Origin: Palsa-506 sp963786975
GTDB lineage: Bacteria > Actinomycetota > Actinomycetes > Streptosporangiales > Streptosporangiaceae
Assembly (NCBI GenBank): GCA_963786975.1
Contig: CAWBBE010000001.1
Coordinates: 496,001-560,000, forward strand
DNA: 64,000 nucleotides
Direction: 5' to 3'
The translations under genes were made by a program, and so were the position numbers. The first letter of the stretch is position 1. Each line of letters starts with the position of its first letter. Positions 16,256 through 25,278 of this stretch are shown here, piece after piece. Under the pieces are notes generated by a model that was not told where the DNA came from, made no database searches, and saw nothing but the letters and a program-made list of their open reading frames with translations.

Positions 16256-16911
16256 GCAGCGCCCCGGGTCAGCTCTGCGCGGGCAGTGGTCATGGCCAGC
16301 TCGATGAGGCGCTTGCGGGATGGCTGGTGCATTTGCCGGAGGCGGAGGATCGCGAGCCCGTCGAGCAGGGCGGCGAAGCGGAGGGTGAAGTCGTCGATGG
16401 CGGCTGGGGGGGCGAATGTTCCCTCCTGGACGCCGCGGGCGACGATGGCGGCCAGGTCATCGCGCCAGAGGGCCAGCAGTTCTTCCAGGAACTGGGTCAC
16501 CTGCCGGTTGTGGGGTGCGCGGGCCCATGCCTCCATCCAGAGGATCCAGCTCGGATCCACCGGGCTGGCGGGCAGGTAGAGGCCGATGAACCGTTCGAGC
16601 TGGCGCCAGGCGCCGGTTACCTTGGCCAGGGCGGCGCGGGTCCGCCTGAGGTCCTGATTGTCCCGCCAGGCCAGGGTCTCCAGCAGGATGTGCTCCTTGC
16701 TGGTGAAGTAGTACATCACCTGACCGGAACTCATGCTCGCCCGGCGGGCTATCTCGGCGACCCGCACCTGGTCGATGCCGGCCTCGGTGATCAGCTCCAC
16801 GGCTGCCTTGAGTACGCGGTCGCGGCTGCGCTGCCCGTCCTCGGTGCTGGCTGGCCCACGGCGGCGTGATGCCGGCGCGGTGACTCGTGCTGCCTGGTCT
16901 GCAATGGGCAT
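16213..16911 (-). CDS. TetR-family transcriptional regulator
   Basis: A 232-residue regulator. The TetR N-terminal helix-turn-helix spans about 28-75 (RDRVLKAAVELITEAGIDQV, then IARRASMSSGQVMYYF). The C-terminal ligand domain is BetI/AcrR-like with LILWMEAWARAPH-type helices. The last 15 or so residues (SCSAAATGGERCC) look unlike a TetR end and may come from the fusion to a downstream fragment. It is transcribed divergently from the AraC gene, and a dyad in the shared intergenic region is a likely operator. The ligand is unknown. Confidence 0.85.
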   Translation of the reverse strand: MPIADQAARVTAPASRRRGPASTEDGQRSRDRVLKAAVELITEAGIDQVRVAEIARRASMSSGQVMYYFTSKEHILLETLAWRDNQDLRRTRAALAKVTGAWRQLERFIGLYLPASPVDPSWILWMEAWARAPHNRQVTQFLEELLALWRDDLAAIVARGVQEGTFAPPAAIDDFTLRFAALLDGLAILRLRQMHQPSRKRLIELAMTTARAELTRGAASCSAAATGGERCC

Positions 16912-16973
16912 GTGCGGAGGTGCTCCGTGATCTTCCCGGTAGCGCGACGGGCCAGTGAGGTGAGTGCCATTCT

Positions 16974-17024
16974 AGAGTAGTACTCTTGACTATTGCTTTA
17001 CTGTTGATTTACATTCGGTATACT
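16974..17024. promoter_or_regulatory. Divergent promoter region with candidate TetR operator
   Basis: A dyad AGAGTA-G-TACTCT (16974-16986) has perfect 6-bp arms and lies about 62 bp upstream of the TetR ATG. It is adjacent to a minus-strand TAGAAT-like -10. On the plus strand CTTTAC (16996-17001), 17 bp and TATACT (17019-17024) form a plausible promoter for the AraC gene. The region is clearly A/T-richer than its surroundings. Confidence 0.5.
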
Positions 17025-17085
17025 GAAGGCCCCATCCGGGAGAGTGCCCGGCGCAACTGCCGCCTGTCGCTTGAGTGTGATAACG

Positions 17086-18072
17086 ATGAGCACACTGATC
17101 CGCACCGACCAGGTGCCCGTGGCCGACCGTCTCGACTTTGTCCGGGAGATGACGGCCGCTACGTGGGTGCCGATGGAATGCCGCTCCGAGCTCCGCGATT
17201 ACCGGGGAGAGTTCCGCGCCAGCGGCCTGGGCGCGATGCAGGTGGTCGTGATGGACATCATGCCCATCACCGTGTGCCGCACCCCCCGGCTGATCTCCCG
17301 GGCCGATCCCGACCTGCTGAAGATGGTGCTGGTGCGCGGCGGCAACTCCTGCGTGGTCACCCAGGACGGCCGGCAGGCCCCCCTGTCGGCGGCCGAATTC
17401 GCCATCTACGACACCCGGCGCCCTTACGAGGTGGCGTGCGGGGTCGGCGGAGATCGGCGGACGCAGATGATGACCTTCATGTTCCCGCCGTCCCTGTTGC
17501 CGCTGTCCCGGCGCCGGCTCGGGCAGCTGGCCGCCGTGCGCTTCCCGGCCAGCGCCGGCCTGGGGGATCTGACCTCGCAGTTCCTCCTCCAGCTGGCCCG
17601 CAATGTCGATCATTACAGCCCGGCCGAGGCGGCGCGGCTGTCGACCGCCGCGCTGGAGGTGCTGGCGACGCGGCTGGCGCACGAACTTGATGTCCGAGAC
17701 TGGGGCACGCCGGAGGCCCGCAGGCATGCCCTGCTCACCACGGTTCAGGCCTTCATCCAGCAGCACCTGGGTGATCCCGGGCTGTCACCGGCCATGATCG
17801 CCGCTGCGCATCACATTTCCCTGCGCTCCCTGCACCAGCTCTTCCATGATGAAGGCCTGACCGTGGCGGGCTGGATGCGGCGGCGGCGGCTGGAGTACAG
17901 CCGCCAGGATCTCTCCGATCCGGCGCTGGCCGCGCGCCCGGTCGCGGCCATCGCGGCCAGGTGGGGTTTTTCGAGCGCGGGCGAATTCAGCCGGGCCTTC
18001 CGCGCCGTGCACGGATTGCCGCCGGCCGAGTACCGCATGTCTGCGCGCATTGTGAAGGGCTCTGCACGGTAG
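17086..18072 (+). CDS. AraC-family transcriptional regulator
   Basis: A 328-residue regulator. The N-terminal half is an AraC-binding-like cupin domain (MVLVRGGNSCVVTQDGRQAP, then the YDTRRPYEV segment). The C-terminal AraC DNA-binding domain (about 215-320) contains the first helix-turn-helix near ISLRSLHQLFHDEGLTV and the second, more conserved one in AAIAARWGFSSAGEFSRAFR, followed by HGLPPAEYR. The start is the ATG of MSTLIRTDQVP; an in-frame ATG at 17044 is less likely. It probably controls the downstream methyltransferase and PLP-enzyme genes, which are co-directional 81 bp further on. Confidence 0.88.
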   Translation: MSTLIRTDQVPVADRLDFVREMTAATWVPMECRSELRDYRGEFRASGLGAMQVVVMDIMPITVCRTPRLISRADPDLLKMVLVRGGNSCVVTQDGRQAPLSAAEFAIYDTRRPYEVACGVGGDRRTQMMTFMFPPSLLPLSRRRLGQLAAVRFPASAGLGDLTSQFLLQLARNVDHYSPAEAARLSTAALEVLATRLAHELDVRDWGTPEARRHALLTTVQAFIQQHLGDPGLSPAMIAAAHHISLRSLHQLFHDEGLTVAGWMRRRRLEYSRQDLSDPALAARPVAAIAARWGFSSAGEFSRAFRAVHGLPPAEYRMSARIVKGSAR

Positions 18073-18152
18073 CCCAACGACAGCCCGTTCCGTCCCGTCA
18101 ATGCTTGCCTTATGGCGAACTGACGCATGGCGAGCAGACCGGGGGTATTGAC

Positions 18153-18995
18153 GTGAGCACCACCGAGACCGAGCGGCCGCAGGCAGCCTACGCGCTGGGG
18201 CACACGCCGGAGGAGTACGAGCGGCTGCGGATGCAGGCCCGCGTGTGGCAGGTCGCGACCGGGCGGCTGCTGGACCAGGTTGGCCTTGGACCGGGCGCCA
18301 GCTGCCTGGACGCCGGCTGCGGCCCCGGCGAGACAATGCGCGCGATGGCCGAGCGGGTCGGGCCCGCAGGCCGCGTGCTGGGCATCGACGCGGACCCTGT
18401 GCTCGGCGCCATGACGCTGGCGATGCTGCGCGGCGCGGGACACCGTCAGTGCGACTTCCAGGCGCAGGACCTCGCCGCCGCCGAGCCGATCCCGGGCGCT
18501 CCGTTCGACCTCGTATACGCGCGGCTGCTGCTGTTCCACCTGCCGCAGCGCGTCGACGTGCTGGCGCGGCTGTGGGACGCGGTCGCCCCGGGCGGTCATC
18601 TGCTCGTGCAGGACTACGATCTGCGCAGCATCAGCACGCTGCCCGAGCTGGACAGCGTCGGCGAGCTGGGACGGGTCGTGACTGGCGCGTTCGGTGCGGT
18701 GGGCGCTGACGTGCACGCCGGCGCCCGGCTGCCGCAGCTGTTCGCGCAGGCCGGCGTCGGGGCTCCGGATGGTACCGACGTGGCCGGCCGCATCGAGCCG
18801 CTCGGCACCGGCCGCACACTCCTGGAGAGCGTTTTCCGCAACGTGCTGCCGACGGCTCTGGCGCATGGCGTCACCACCGAGGCCGACGGCGCCGCGGCGC
18901 TGGCCTCGATCGACCGCGACGCCGGCCGCTTCGCCGGCCGCCCGATGCTGTGGCCGCTGCTTATCGGCGCCTGGAAGCGCAAGGAGCAGGCATGA
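18153..18995 (+). CDS. Class I SAM-dependent methyltransferase
   Basis: A 280-residue methyltransferase. The SAM-binding motif I is CLDAGCGPGETMRAMAE (about 50-65), followed by acidic VLGIDAD, FDLVYARLLLFHL and GGHLLVQDYD. The C-terminal 100 residues are helical and probably hold the substrate. The substrate cannot be read from sequence. The start is GTG 18153 behind a GGGGG-rich site. The stop overlaps the ATG of the PLP enzyme (ATGA), so the two are coupled and probably act in one pathway. Confidence 0.85.
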   Translation: MSTTETERPQAAYALGHTPEEYERLRMQARVWQVATGRLLDQVGLGPGASCLDAGCGPGETMRAMAERVGPAGRVLGIDADPVLGAMTLAMLRGAGHRQCDFQAQDLAAAEPIPGAPFDLVYARLLLFHLPQRVDVLARLWDAVAPGGHLLVQDYDLRSISTLPELDSVGELGRVVTGAFGAVGADVHAGARLPQLFAQAGVGAPDGTDVAGRIEPLGTGRTLLESVFRNVLPTALAHGVTTEADGAAALASIDRDAGRFAGRPMLWPLLIGAWKRKEQA

Positions 18996-20482
18996 CTCCG
19001 GTGATCCCGCTTCGGCAGGGCTCCGGCCGGCCGCCGGGGGCGGTGAGCGTGAGCCCCGGCCCGCTGGACGTGCGGGCCATCCGCAGCCACTTCACGTTCC
19101 CCGGGCTCGGCCGGATCGTGACGAACAACGCGGCGAGCACCCAGCCGCCGCGGGAGCTGGTGGCGCTGTACCAGTCGCTCGCGCCCGGCTACGAGAACGT
19201 GCACCGCGGGCAATCCTCCGCCTCGCAGCAGATGACCGCGCAGTTCGAGGAGTCTTACGACACGATCGCGCGGTTCATCGGCGCGCCGGGCCGGGCCGGC
19301 ATCGCGCTGTACCGGAACACCACCGAGGCCATCAACGCGGTCATGTACGCGCTGCTGACCGAGTTCCGGGACGGCGACAACGTGGTCACCACGACGATGG
19401 AGCACAACTCCAACTACGTCCCGTGGCATGCAATGTGCCGGGAAATCCTGCCCCGGCTCGGGCGGCGGGCGGACTGCCGCCTGGCCCGGTTCGACCCGGT
19501 CACCGGCGAGCTAGACCTGGCGCACCTGGCCTCGCTGATCGACGCCCGCACCAAGCTGGTCTGCTGCACCGGCGCGTCGAACTTCCTGGGCACCCGCACC
19601 CCGCTGGCGGCCGTGCGGGCGCTGGCCGATGCCAGCGGCTACCGCCAGCCCGGCGGCGAGCGGCGCTCGTACCTGCTGGTCGACGGCGCCCAGCTGGTGC
19701 CGGGGTCGTTCACCGACGTGCGCGCCCTGGACGCCGATTACCTGGCTTTCTCCTTCCACAAGATGCTCGCGCCGTTCGGGGTCGGCGTGCTCTACGCCAA
19801 GGAGCACCTGCTGGCGTCGTCGCTGCCGTTCCTGTACGGCGGCGACATGATCGCCGAAGGGCGCGTCTTCCCCGACCAGGTCGAATACAACGCGCTGCCC
19901 TGGAAGTACGCGGCCGGCACGCCCAACATCCTCGGCACGATCGTTTCCGCCCAGGCGCTGCGCTTGCTGCTGGACCTGGCGCTGACCCCGGACCGGCCAG
20001 CCTATTTCGGCACCGGCAAGCCCATCGAGCGCCAGGCAGCCGCGACTGCCATGGACCGCGTATCCAGGTGGAATCAGCAGCTGACCGCCAGGGCGCTGGA
20101 CGGGCTAGCCGCCATCCCCGGCCTGACCATCTACGGGCCGCGGGACGCGGCGCGGCGCACCTCGCTGGTCGCGTTCAACCTCGCGGGCCGCGATCCGGTC
20201 AGCGTGGCCGAGGCCCTGAACCGGGCCGGGGTGGAGTCGCGGGCCGGGTGTCACTGCGCGACCCTCGCACATCACGCGCTCATGCTGAACCCGCCGGCCA
20301 GCTGCCGCCTGAGCTTCTACCTCTACAACACCCCGGACGAGGTCGACAACGCGGTGGCGGCGGTGGCCGCCACCGCCCGCCGCGCGCCCGTGGCGCGCTG
20401 GTATCGGCTCCGCACCGCGGGCCTGGCCCGCGGCCCGCGCAGGCCGGTACCGGTCGCACCGTCCGCACCGTCGCCGCGGTGA
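18992..20482 (+). CDS. Class V aminotransferase / cysteine desulfurase-like PLP enzyme
   Basis: A 496-residue fold-type I PLP enzyme of the NifS/SufS/isopenicillin N epimerase branch. MEHNSNYVPW is the segment whose His stacks on PLP. VDGAQLVPG carries the Asp-x-Ala-Gln motif. The Schiff-base Lys (about 257) is in SFHKMLAPFG, and Cys420/Cys422 in AGCHCATLAHH sit where SufS/EgtE-like enzymes have catalytic or substrate-binding residues. At nearly 500 residues it is longer than SufS (about 410). The last 40 residues are Pro/Arg-rich and probably disordered. Coupling to a SAM methyltransferase points to small-molecule sulfur or amine chemistry rather than Fe-S assembly, since no suf genes are near. 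Confidence 0.82.
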   Translation: MTPVIPLRQGSGRPPGAVSVSPGPLDVRAIRSHFTFPGLGRIVTNNAASTQPPRELVALYQSLAPGYENVHRGQSSASQQMTAQFEESYDTIARFIGAPGRAGIALYRNTTEAINAVMYALLTEFRDGDNVVTTTMEHNSNYVPWHAMCREILPRLGRRADCRLARFDPVTGELDLAHLASLIDARTKLVCCTGASNFLGTRTPLAAVRALADASGYRQPGGERRSYLLVDGAQLVPGSFTDVRALDADYLAFSFHKMLAPFGVGVLYAKEHLLASSLPFLYGGDMIAEGRVFPDQVEYNALPWKYAAGTPNILGTIVSAQALRLLLDLALTPDRPAYFGTGKPIERQAAATAMDRVSRWNQQLTARALDGLAAIPGLTIYGPRDAARRTSLVAFNLAGRDPVSVAEALNRAGVESRAGCHCATLAHHALMLNPPASCRLSFYLYNTPDEVDNAVAAVAATARRAPVARWYRLRTAGLARGPRRPVPVAPSAPSPR

Positions 20483-20514
20483 CCGCCGCGCACCGCCATT
20501 GAAGATCTTGGGAG

Positions 20515-21363
20515 TTAGACCGGTGAAGCTACTGTCCCGACGGTGGCGATCACCGAGTAGTAGGTGCGGGCCAGGAAGTACCGGCCGGTGGCTGCTCGCT
20601 CGCGCAGGTCGCGCAGAAGCCGGCCGCCTTCCCCGGGGGCAAGCGCGCCGGTGCGGGCGAGTTCGCGGGCAACCGGCTCGATGAGCCACTGGTAGCTGGC
20701 GCCGGGATCACGGGACAGGCGGACCTGAGGCGTCACGGTGACGTTCGTGAAGCCATAGCGCTCTAGCTGCCAGGGCAATTCACGCACGATGAGGCCGTTG
20801 TGCATCTGGTCGCAGAGCAGATGCGTGAACCGGCGGCCAAGTTCTCGGTCGGTGACGGCCAGGCAGGTGCTATCCCAATCCCATTCCCCGACCGAAATCA
20901 GCCCTGCGGGTGCCAGCACCCGGCGCATCTCGGTGACGGCTCGCCACGGGTCAGCCAGATGGAGCAGTATCTGGGTGGCGACGACACGGTCGAAGGAGGC
21001 ATCAGCGAAAGGCAGGTCGTAGGCGTTGCCGACCCGGAACAACACGTTGGTCTCACCGGCTGCCGTGCGCTGCTGCGCCCGGGCGATGAGCGTCGCGCTC
21101 AGATCGATACCAACCGCCTGACCGGGTGCAACGAGCGGAGCCAGGATCCGCAGGTAGCCGCCGGTCCCGCAGCCGACGTCCAGCACCCGCAGGCCGGCCC
21201 GCAACTCCAGCGGGCCGAACGCCGTGCCCGGATCACGCCGGGCCTGATCGAGCCCCTGTGCGCGGGTCGCGTCGAGCAGCGAGGCATAGAACGAAGGATC
21301 GCTGGTCTGGTCAACCTGAACCCAGCTGGCACTGAAGTTGGTCGCCGGTGTCCGTTCGCTCAT
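20515..21363 (-). CDS. Class I SAM-dependent methyltransferase (UbiE/Methyltransf_11 type)
   Basis: A 282-residue enzyme with motif I VLDVGCGTGGYLRIL, the acidic end of strand 2 in AVGIDLS, ADASFDRVVATQILLHL and GLISVGEWDW. The C-terminal helices are variable and the substrate is unknown. The start overlaps the stop of the NarL-type response regulator by 4 bp, making it the last gene of a kinase-regulator-methyltransferase operon. Confidence 0.85.
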   Translation of the reverse strand: MSERTPATNFSASWVQVDQTSDPSFYASLLDATRAQGLDQARRDPGTAFGPLELRAGLRVLDVGCGTGGYLRILAPLVAPGQAVGIDLSATLIARAQQRTAAGETNVLFRVGNAYDLPFADASFDRVVATQILLHLADPWRAVTEMRRVLAPAGLISVGEWDWDSTCLAVTDRELGRRFTHLLCDQMHNGLIVRELPWQLERYGFTNVTVTPQVRLSRDPGASYQWLIEPVARELARTGALAPGEGGRLLRDLRERAATGRYFLARTYYSVIATVGTVASPV

Positions 21364-22019
21364 CCGGGCACGCTCCTCCCCTCGCCGAGGTATTTAAGCA
21401 CGGCCAGGACCCGGCGGTGGCTGGTGCCGGTGGGCGGCAGGTCAAGTTTGGCGAAGATGTTCGTGACGTATTTCTCTACCGCGCTCGGGCTGACATTCAG
21501 CGCCGCGACGATCCCGTTATTGGAACGCCCCTCGGCCATCAGCCGCAGCACCTGCAGCTCCCGCGGGGTAAGCCGGTCGATCGGGTCGTCGCGGCGGCGG
21601 ACCAGGAGCTGGGCGACGACCTCCGGGTCCAGGGCCGTGCCGCCGGCCGCCACCCGGCGCACCGCGTCCAGGAAGTCGTCCACGTGCGCGACGCGGTCCT
21701 TCAGCAGGTAGCCAACCGAGCTCGTTGCCGCGGAGAGCAGGTCGGTGGCGTAGCTCTCCTCGACGTACTGGGACAGCACCAGCAGCGCGACGTCCGGGTA
21801 CTGACGGCGGATGACCAGCGCGGCCCGGATGCCCTCGTCGGTGTGCGTGGGCGGCATCCGGACGTCGATGACCGCCAGGTCCGGCTGGTGCTCGGCAACC
21901 GCCTGGAGCAGTTGCCCGGCATCCGGCACGGCGGCGACGACCTCGGCGCCGCCGCCGGTGAGCATCCTGGTCAGTCCGTCCCGGAGCAGCACCGAGTCCT
22001 CGGCGATCACGATTCGCAT
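21360..22019 (-). CDS. NarL/LuxR-type response regulator
   Basis: A 219-residue regulator. The receiver domain starts MRIVIAEDSVLLRDG, with the phosphoacceptor Asp in LAVIDVRMPP (about 52) and Lys in GYLLKDRV. The C-terminal LuxR helix-turn-helix is LTPRELQVLRLMAEGRSNNG. It overlaps the kinase gene by 13 bp. Its targets may include the divergent ABC exporter genes across the kinase promoter. Confidence 0.92.
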   Translation of the reverse strand: MRIVIAEDSVLLRDGLTRMLTGGGAEVVAAVPDAGQLLQAVAEHQPDLAVIDVRMPPTHTDEGIRAALVIRRQYPDVALLVLSQYVEESYATDLLSAATSSVGYLLKDRVAHVDDFLDAVRRVAAGGTALDPEVVAQLLVRRRDDPIDRLTPRELQVLRLMAEGRSNNGIVAALNVSPSAVEKYVTNIFAKLDLPPTGTSHRRVLAVLKYLGEGRSVPG

Positions 22020-23302
22020 GGCAGCTCCGCGGTGATCACGGTCGGCCCGCCCGGCGGGCTGTCGATCGTCAGCGTGCCGTCCACCGCGGCGGCCCGCTGC
22101 GCGAGGCCCCGCAGCCCGGTGCCGGCTCCGGCGCCGTCACTCGCCGCCGGAACCGCGCCGCCAGACCCGTCGTCGGTGACGGCGATGCGGAGCACGTCAA
22201 GGTGGCGGGTGACGGTCACCTCGGCCCGGGTCGCCTGTGCATGCTTCGCCACGTTGGTAAGCGCCTCGGAGACGATGAAATAAGCCACGGCCTCGACGCT
22301 GGGGGAGGCAGGCCGTGACATGTCCACCCGCAGCCGGACCGGCAGCGGCAGCCGCGCCGCGAGCCCGGACAGCGCCGCGTCCAGGCCCCGGTCGCTGAGC
22401 ACGGCCGGATACAGGCCGCGGATGAACTCGCGCAGCTCTGCCAGCGCCAGCACGGCCTCATCGTGCGCATCGGCAATGGCCTGCCGCACCGGCTCCGGTG
22501 CGCCGGCGAAGCGAGCCCTGGCCATGCCGAGATTCATGGCCAGCGAGACCAGCCGTTGCTGCGCGCCGTCGTGCAGATCGCGCTCGATCCGGCGGCGCTC
22601 GGCGTCGGTCGCGGCGACGATGTCGGCCCGGCTGCGGGTCAGCGACTGCAGCCGCAGCGCCAGCTCCTCGCTGCGGCTTGGTGCCAGCAGCGCCCGGGCC
22701 ACTGCCTCATCCGCGGCCGCCGCCTGCCGGGCCAGCCACGGCGCCGCCAGCAGCAGCCCGGCCGCGGCGATGCACGCGGCGGCCCCGGCGGCGGCGGGCG
22801 GGCGGGCCGCGGCCAGGTAGCCGATCGCGATCGCCGGAGCCAGCCAGCAGGCGGCCACCAGCCCGCCGCCGGCCAGCCCGGCCAGGATCGACAGCAGGTG
22901 GAACCCGAGCTGCCGCCAGGTCGCGGCGGCGAGCCACGGCCCGACCGGCCACGGCTTGCGGTGGAATGCCCGCGAGTCCGCCCGGATTTCGACGCCAAGC
23001 GTCGTGCGCAGGCGCGACCGCTGCAGCGCGGTGAGCCCCTGGATCGCCGGTAGCGCCAGCGCCGGGCCGACCAGCACCACCGCCGCGTACAGGACGGCGT
23101 GCGCCCAGCCGCCCACCGGCCAGTCCACCAGGCTGACGATCGCGGCCCCCCAGATCAGCACGATGCCGCCGAGCAGCACGCCGCCGGCCACGGCGGCGAG
23201 CAGGGCGGCCAGCACGTTCCTGGTAGCCCGCCAGGCCGGTGCCGACCACAGGGCGCTGACCGCAGCCCTGGCCCGGCGGGAAGTCAGATCGGCCGGGGTC
23301 AT
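22007..23302 (-). CDS. Sensor histidine kinase (HisKA_3 type)
   Basis: A 431-residue kinase with five or so membrane helices in the first 210 residues. The phosphorylation motif is ERRRIERDLHDGAQQRLVSL, N-box EALTNVAKHA, D-box DDGSGGA and GLRGLAQRA near the end. The start is set at MTPADLTSRR (23302): TACCTT lies 9 bp upstream and no ribosome site is seen, matching a leaderless start like that of the XRE gene at 9193. The longer frame to 23434 would run over the shared promoter. It phosphorylates the adjacent NarL-type regulator. Confidence 0.85.
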   Translation of the reverse strand: MTPADLTSRRARAAVSALWSAPAWRATRNVLAALLAAVAGGVLLGGIVLIWGAAIVSLVDWPVGGWAHAVLYAAVVLVGPALALPAIQGLTALQRSRLRTTLGVEIRADSRAFHRKPWPVGPWLAAATWRQLGFHLLSILAGLAGGGLVAACWLAPAIAIGYLAAARPPAAAGAAACIAAAGLLLAAPWLARQAAAADEAVARALLAPSRSEELALRLQSLTRSRADIVAATDAERRRIERDLHDGAQQRLVSLAMNLGMARARFAGAPEPVRQAIADAHDEAVLALAELREFIRGLYPAVLSDRGLDAALSGLAARLPLPVRLRVDMSRPASPSVEAVAYFIVSEALTNVAKHAQATRAEVTVTRHLDVLRIAVTDDGSGGAVPAASDGAGAGTGLRGLAQRAAAVDGTLTIDSPPGGPTVITAELPCES

Positions 23303-23360
23303 GACGTCAAGGTACAAAGGCATGCCGCAAGGCACCATCGGGCTGTCCTGCCCGGCCGCT

Positions 23361-23372
23361 GGGGAAAACCCC
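23361..23372. promoter_or_regulatory. GGGGAAAACCCC motif in the divergent promoter region
   Basis: A G4A4C4 block lies between the kinase and the ABC ATPase starts. A related block, GGGGGTTTTCC-GTCCCCC, lies upstream of the second kinase/regulator pair near 42195-42215. It may be a response-regulator binding site, inferred only from position. Confidence 0.3.
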
Positions 23373-23432
23373 ACCCGCGACAGGCTGGGCGCCCCAGCGA
23401 CACCGCGGCGCGGGTCCGGCAGCGTCGTTTCC

Positions 23433-24372
23433 ATGATTGAGATCCGCGCACTGACGAAACGCTACGGACCCACCACCGCAGTCTCGGACCTGACGTTCAC
23501 CGTCCGGCCGGGCCTGGTGACCGGCTTCCTCGGCCCGAACGGCGCCGGGAAATCAACCACCATGCGGATGATCCTCGGCCTGGACGAGCCGACCAGCGGC
23601 TCGGTCATGGTCAACGGCCGGCCGCCCCGGGCGCATGCCGCGCCGCTGCACGAGCTGGGCGGGATGCTGGACCCGCGGGCGGTCCACCCGTCCCGCAGCG
23701 CCTACCACCACCTGCTCGCGCTCGCGCAGACCTCCGGCATCGGCCGGCCCCGGGTCGATGAGGTCATCGACGCGGTCGGCCTGGGTGCGGTGGCGGGCCA
23801 GCGCCGGCAAGTTCTCCCTTGGCATGGCGCAGCGGCTGGGCATCGCCGCGGCCCTGCTCGGTGATCCCGCCACCGTGGTCCTCGACGAGCCGGTGAACGG
23901 CCTGGATGTCGAGGGCATCCGCTGGATCCGCGCGCTGCTGCGCGACCTGGCCGCCGAGGGCAAGACCGTCTTCGTCTCGTCGCACCTGATGAGCGAGATC
24001 GCGCAGACCGCCACGCGCCTGATCGTGATAGGCCGGGGCCAGCTGATCGCGGACACCAGCGTGGCCGACTTCATCGCCGCCGCCGCGCCCGCCGCCGTCC
24101 GGGTCCGCAGCTCCGGCCAGCACACGCTGGCCGGGCTGCTCCGCTCGCCGGGCGTGACCGTCAATGCCGCCGATGGCGGCTCGCTGGCGGTGTCCGGCAT
24201 GCCCGCCGCGCAGATCGGCGCGGTAGCCGCCGCCGCCGGGATCACCGTGCTCGAACTCGCCACCGAGCAGATGTCGCTGGAAGACGCCTTCGTTGACCTG
24301 ACCCAGGACGCGGTCGAGTTCCGCGCCGCAGCCCGGCCGGCCGCCGGGCCCGCCTTCGAGGAGGAGCAATGA
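23433..24372 (+). pseudogene. ABC transporter ATP-binding protein with internal frameshift
   Basis: The first 123 codons encode a normal exporter ATPase N-half: MIEIRALTKRYGPTTAV and Walker A GFLGPNGAGKSTTMRMI. Around 23799-23808 the frame breaks. The correct continuation, FSLGMAQRLGIAAALLGDP with Walker B TVVLDEPVNGLD and the switch His in SSHLMSEI, is in the +1 frame up to 24372. Joining them requires a net two-base insertion or loss of one base just before the signature motif. Uncorrected, the product would stop at 23864, lacking the signature and Walker B. All motifs on both sides are intact, so the lesion is recent or a sequencing error. The permease gene is coupled by ATGA. Confidence 0.85.
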
Positions 24373-25211
24373 CATCCAGCACGCCGAATCCGGCGGCCGC
24401 CCCCGCGGCCCGGCCGGCCTACCTGCGGCCGCAGAAGGTCACCCAGGCCCGGGTGCTGAGGTCGGAGTGGACCAAGCTGCGCACCCAGCCGTCCGCGCTG
24501 TGGGCGCTGCTGTCCGCGGTGATCCTGATCACCGCGTTCGGCATCCTGTACAGCCTGCTGCGGGAAGCCCGGCCGCCGCACGGGACGGCGGCGATCAGAA
24601 CCTTCGACCCGGCAGCGGTCAGCCTGTCCGGGGTGCAGCTCGCGCAGATCGCGGTGGGGGTCCTCGGCGTGCTGCTGATCACCAGCGAGTACGCCACCGG
24701 GCTGATCCGCACCACCCTGGCCGCCGTGCCGCGGCGGCTGCCCGTCTTGTGGGGCAAGGCGGCGCTGCTGGCTGCAGCTATCGTCGCGGTGAGCCTGCCG
24801 GCCGCGTTCGCGGCATTTCTGGCCGGCCAGTCGATCCTGGGCCGCCAGCATCTCGCGGTACCGCTCAGCCAGCCCGGCGTGGCCCGCGCAGTCATCGGCA
24901 GCGCGCTGTTCCTGGCGGTGGCCGGGCTGCTCGGCCTGGGCCTGGGCACCCTGCTGCGGAGCACGGCGGGCGGCATCGCGGCGCTGTTCGGCCTGCTGCT
25001 CGCCGTCCAGATCATCGCCGGCTTCCTGCCGGGCAGCTGGTCGCAGGACGTTGGCAAGTACCTGCCCGCGACGGCAGGCCTGGCCGTGACCGCGGTCCGC
25101 CCGGATCCCGCGACGTCGCTGTCGCCGTGGACCGGGTTCGGCGTGTTCTGCCTGTACGCAGCGGTCCTGCTGAGTCTCGCCGCGGTCCGGATGCGACGCG
25201 GCGATGCGTAA
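24369..25211 (+). CDS. ABC-2-type transporter permease
   Basis: A 280-residue permease with six predicted membrane helices. A cytoplasmic N-terminus (RVLRSEWTKLRTQPSALWAL) is typical of ABC-2 exporter subunits with the SEWTKLRT motif. The start overlaps the ATPase stop. Without a working ATPase it may be inactive. The divergent two-component system probably regulates it. Confidence 0.85.
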   Translation: MTSSTPNPAAAPAARPAYLRPQKVTQARVLRSEWTKLRTQPSALWALLSAVILITAFGILYSLLREARPPHGTAAIRTFDPAAVSLSGVQLAQIAVGVLGVLLITSEYATGLIRTTLAAVPRRLPVLWGKAALLAAAIVAVSLPAAFAAFLAGQSILGRQHLAVPLSQPGVARAVIGSALFLAVAGLLGLGLGTLLRSTAGGIAALFGLLLAVQIIAGFLPGSWSQDVGKYLPATAGLAVTAVRPDPATSLSPWTGFGVFCLYAAVLLSLAAVRMRRGDA

Positions 25212-25278
25212 CCCGCCAGGCCCGGCAGAAACCTGCGGCCACCAGTGTGACCGCAGCAGGCCCGGACCACGCATGCGG

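Noticed and set aside
18992..20482. PLP enzyme as a housekeeping SufS cysteine desulfurase
   Set aside because: It is longer, lacks suf neighbours, and is coupled to a methyltransferase. Only the general family can be supported.
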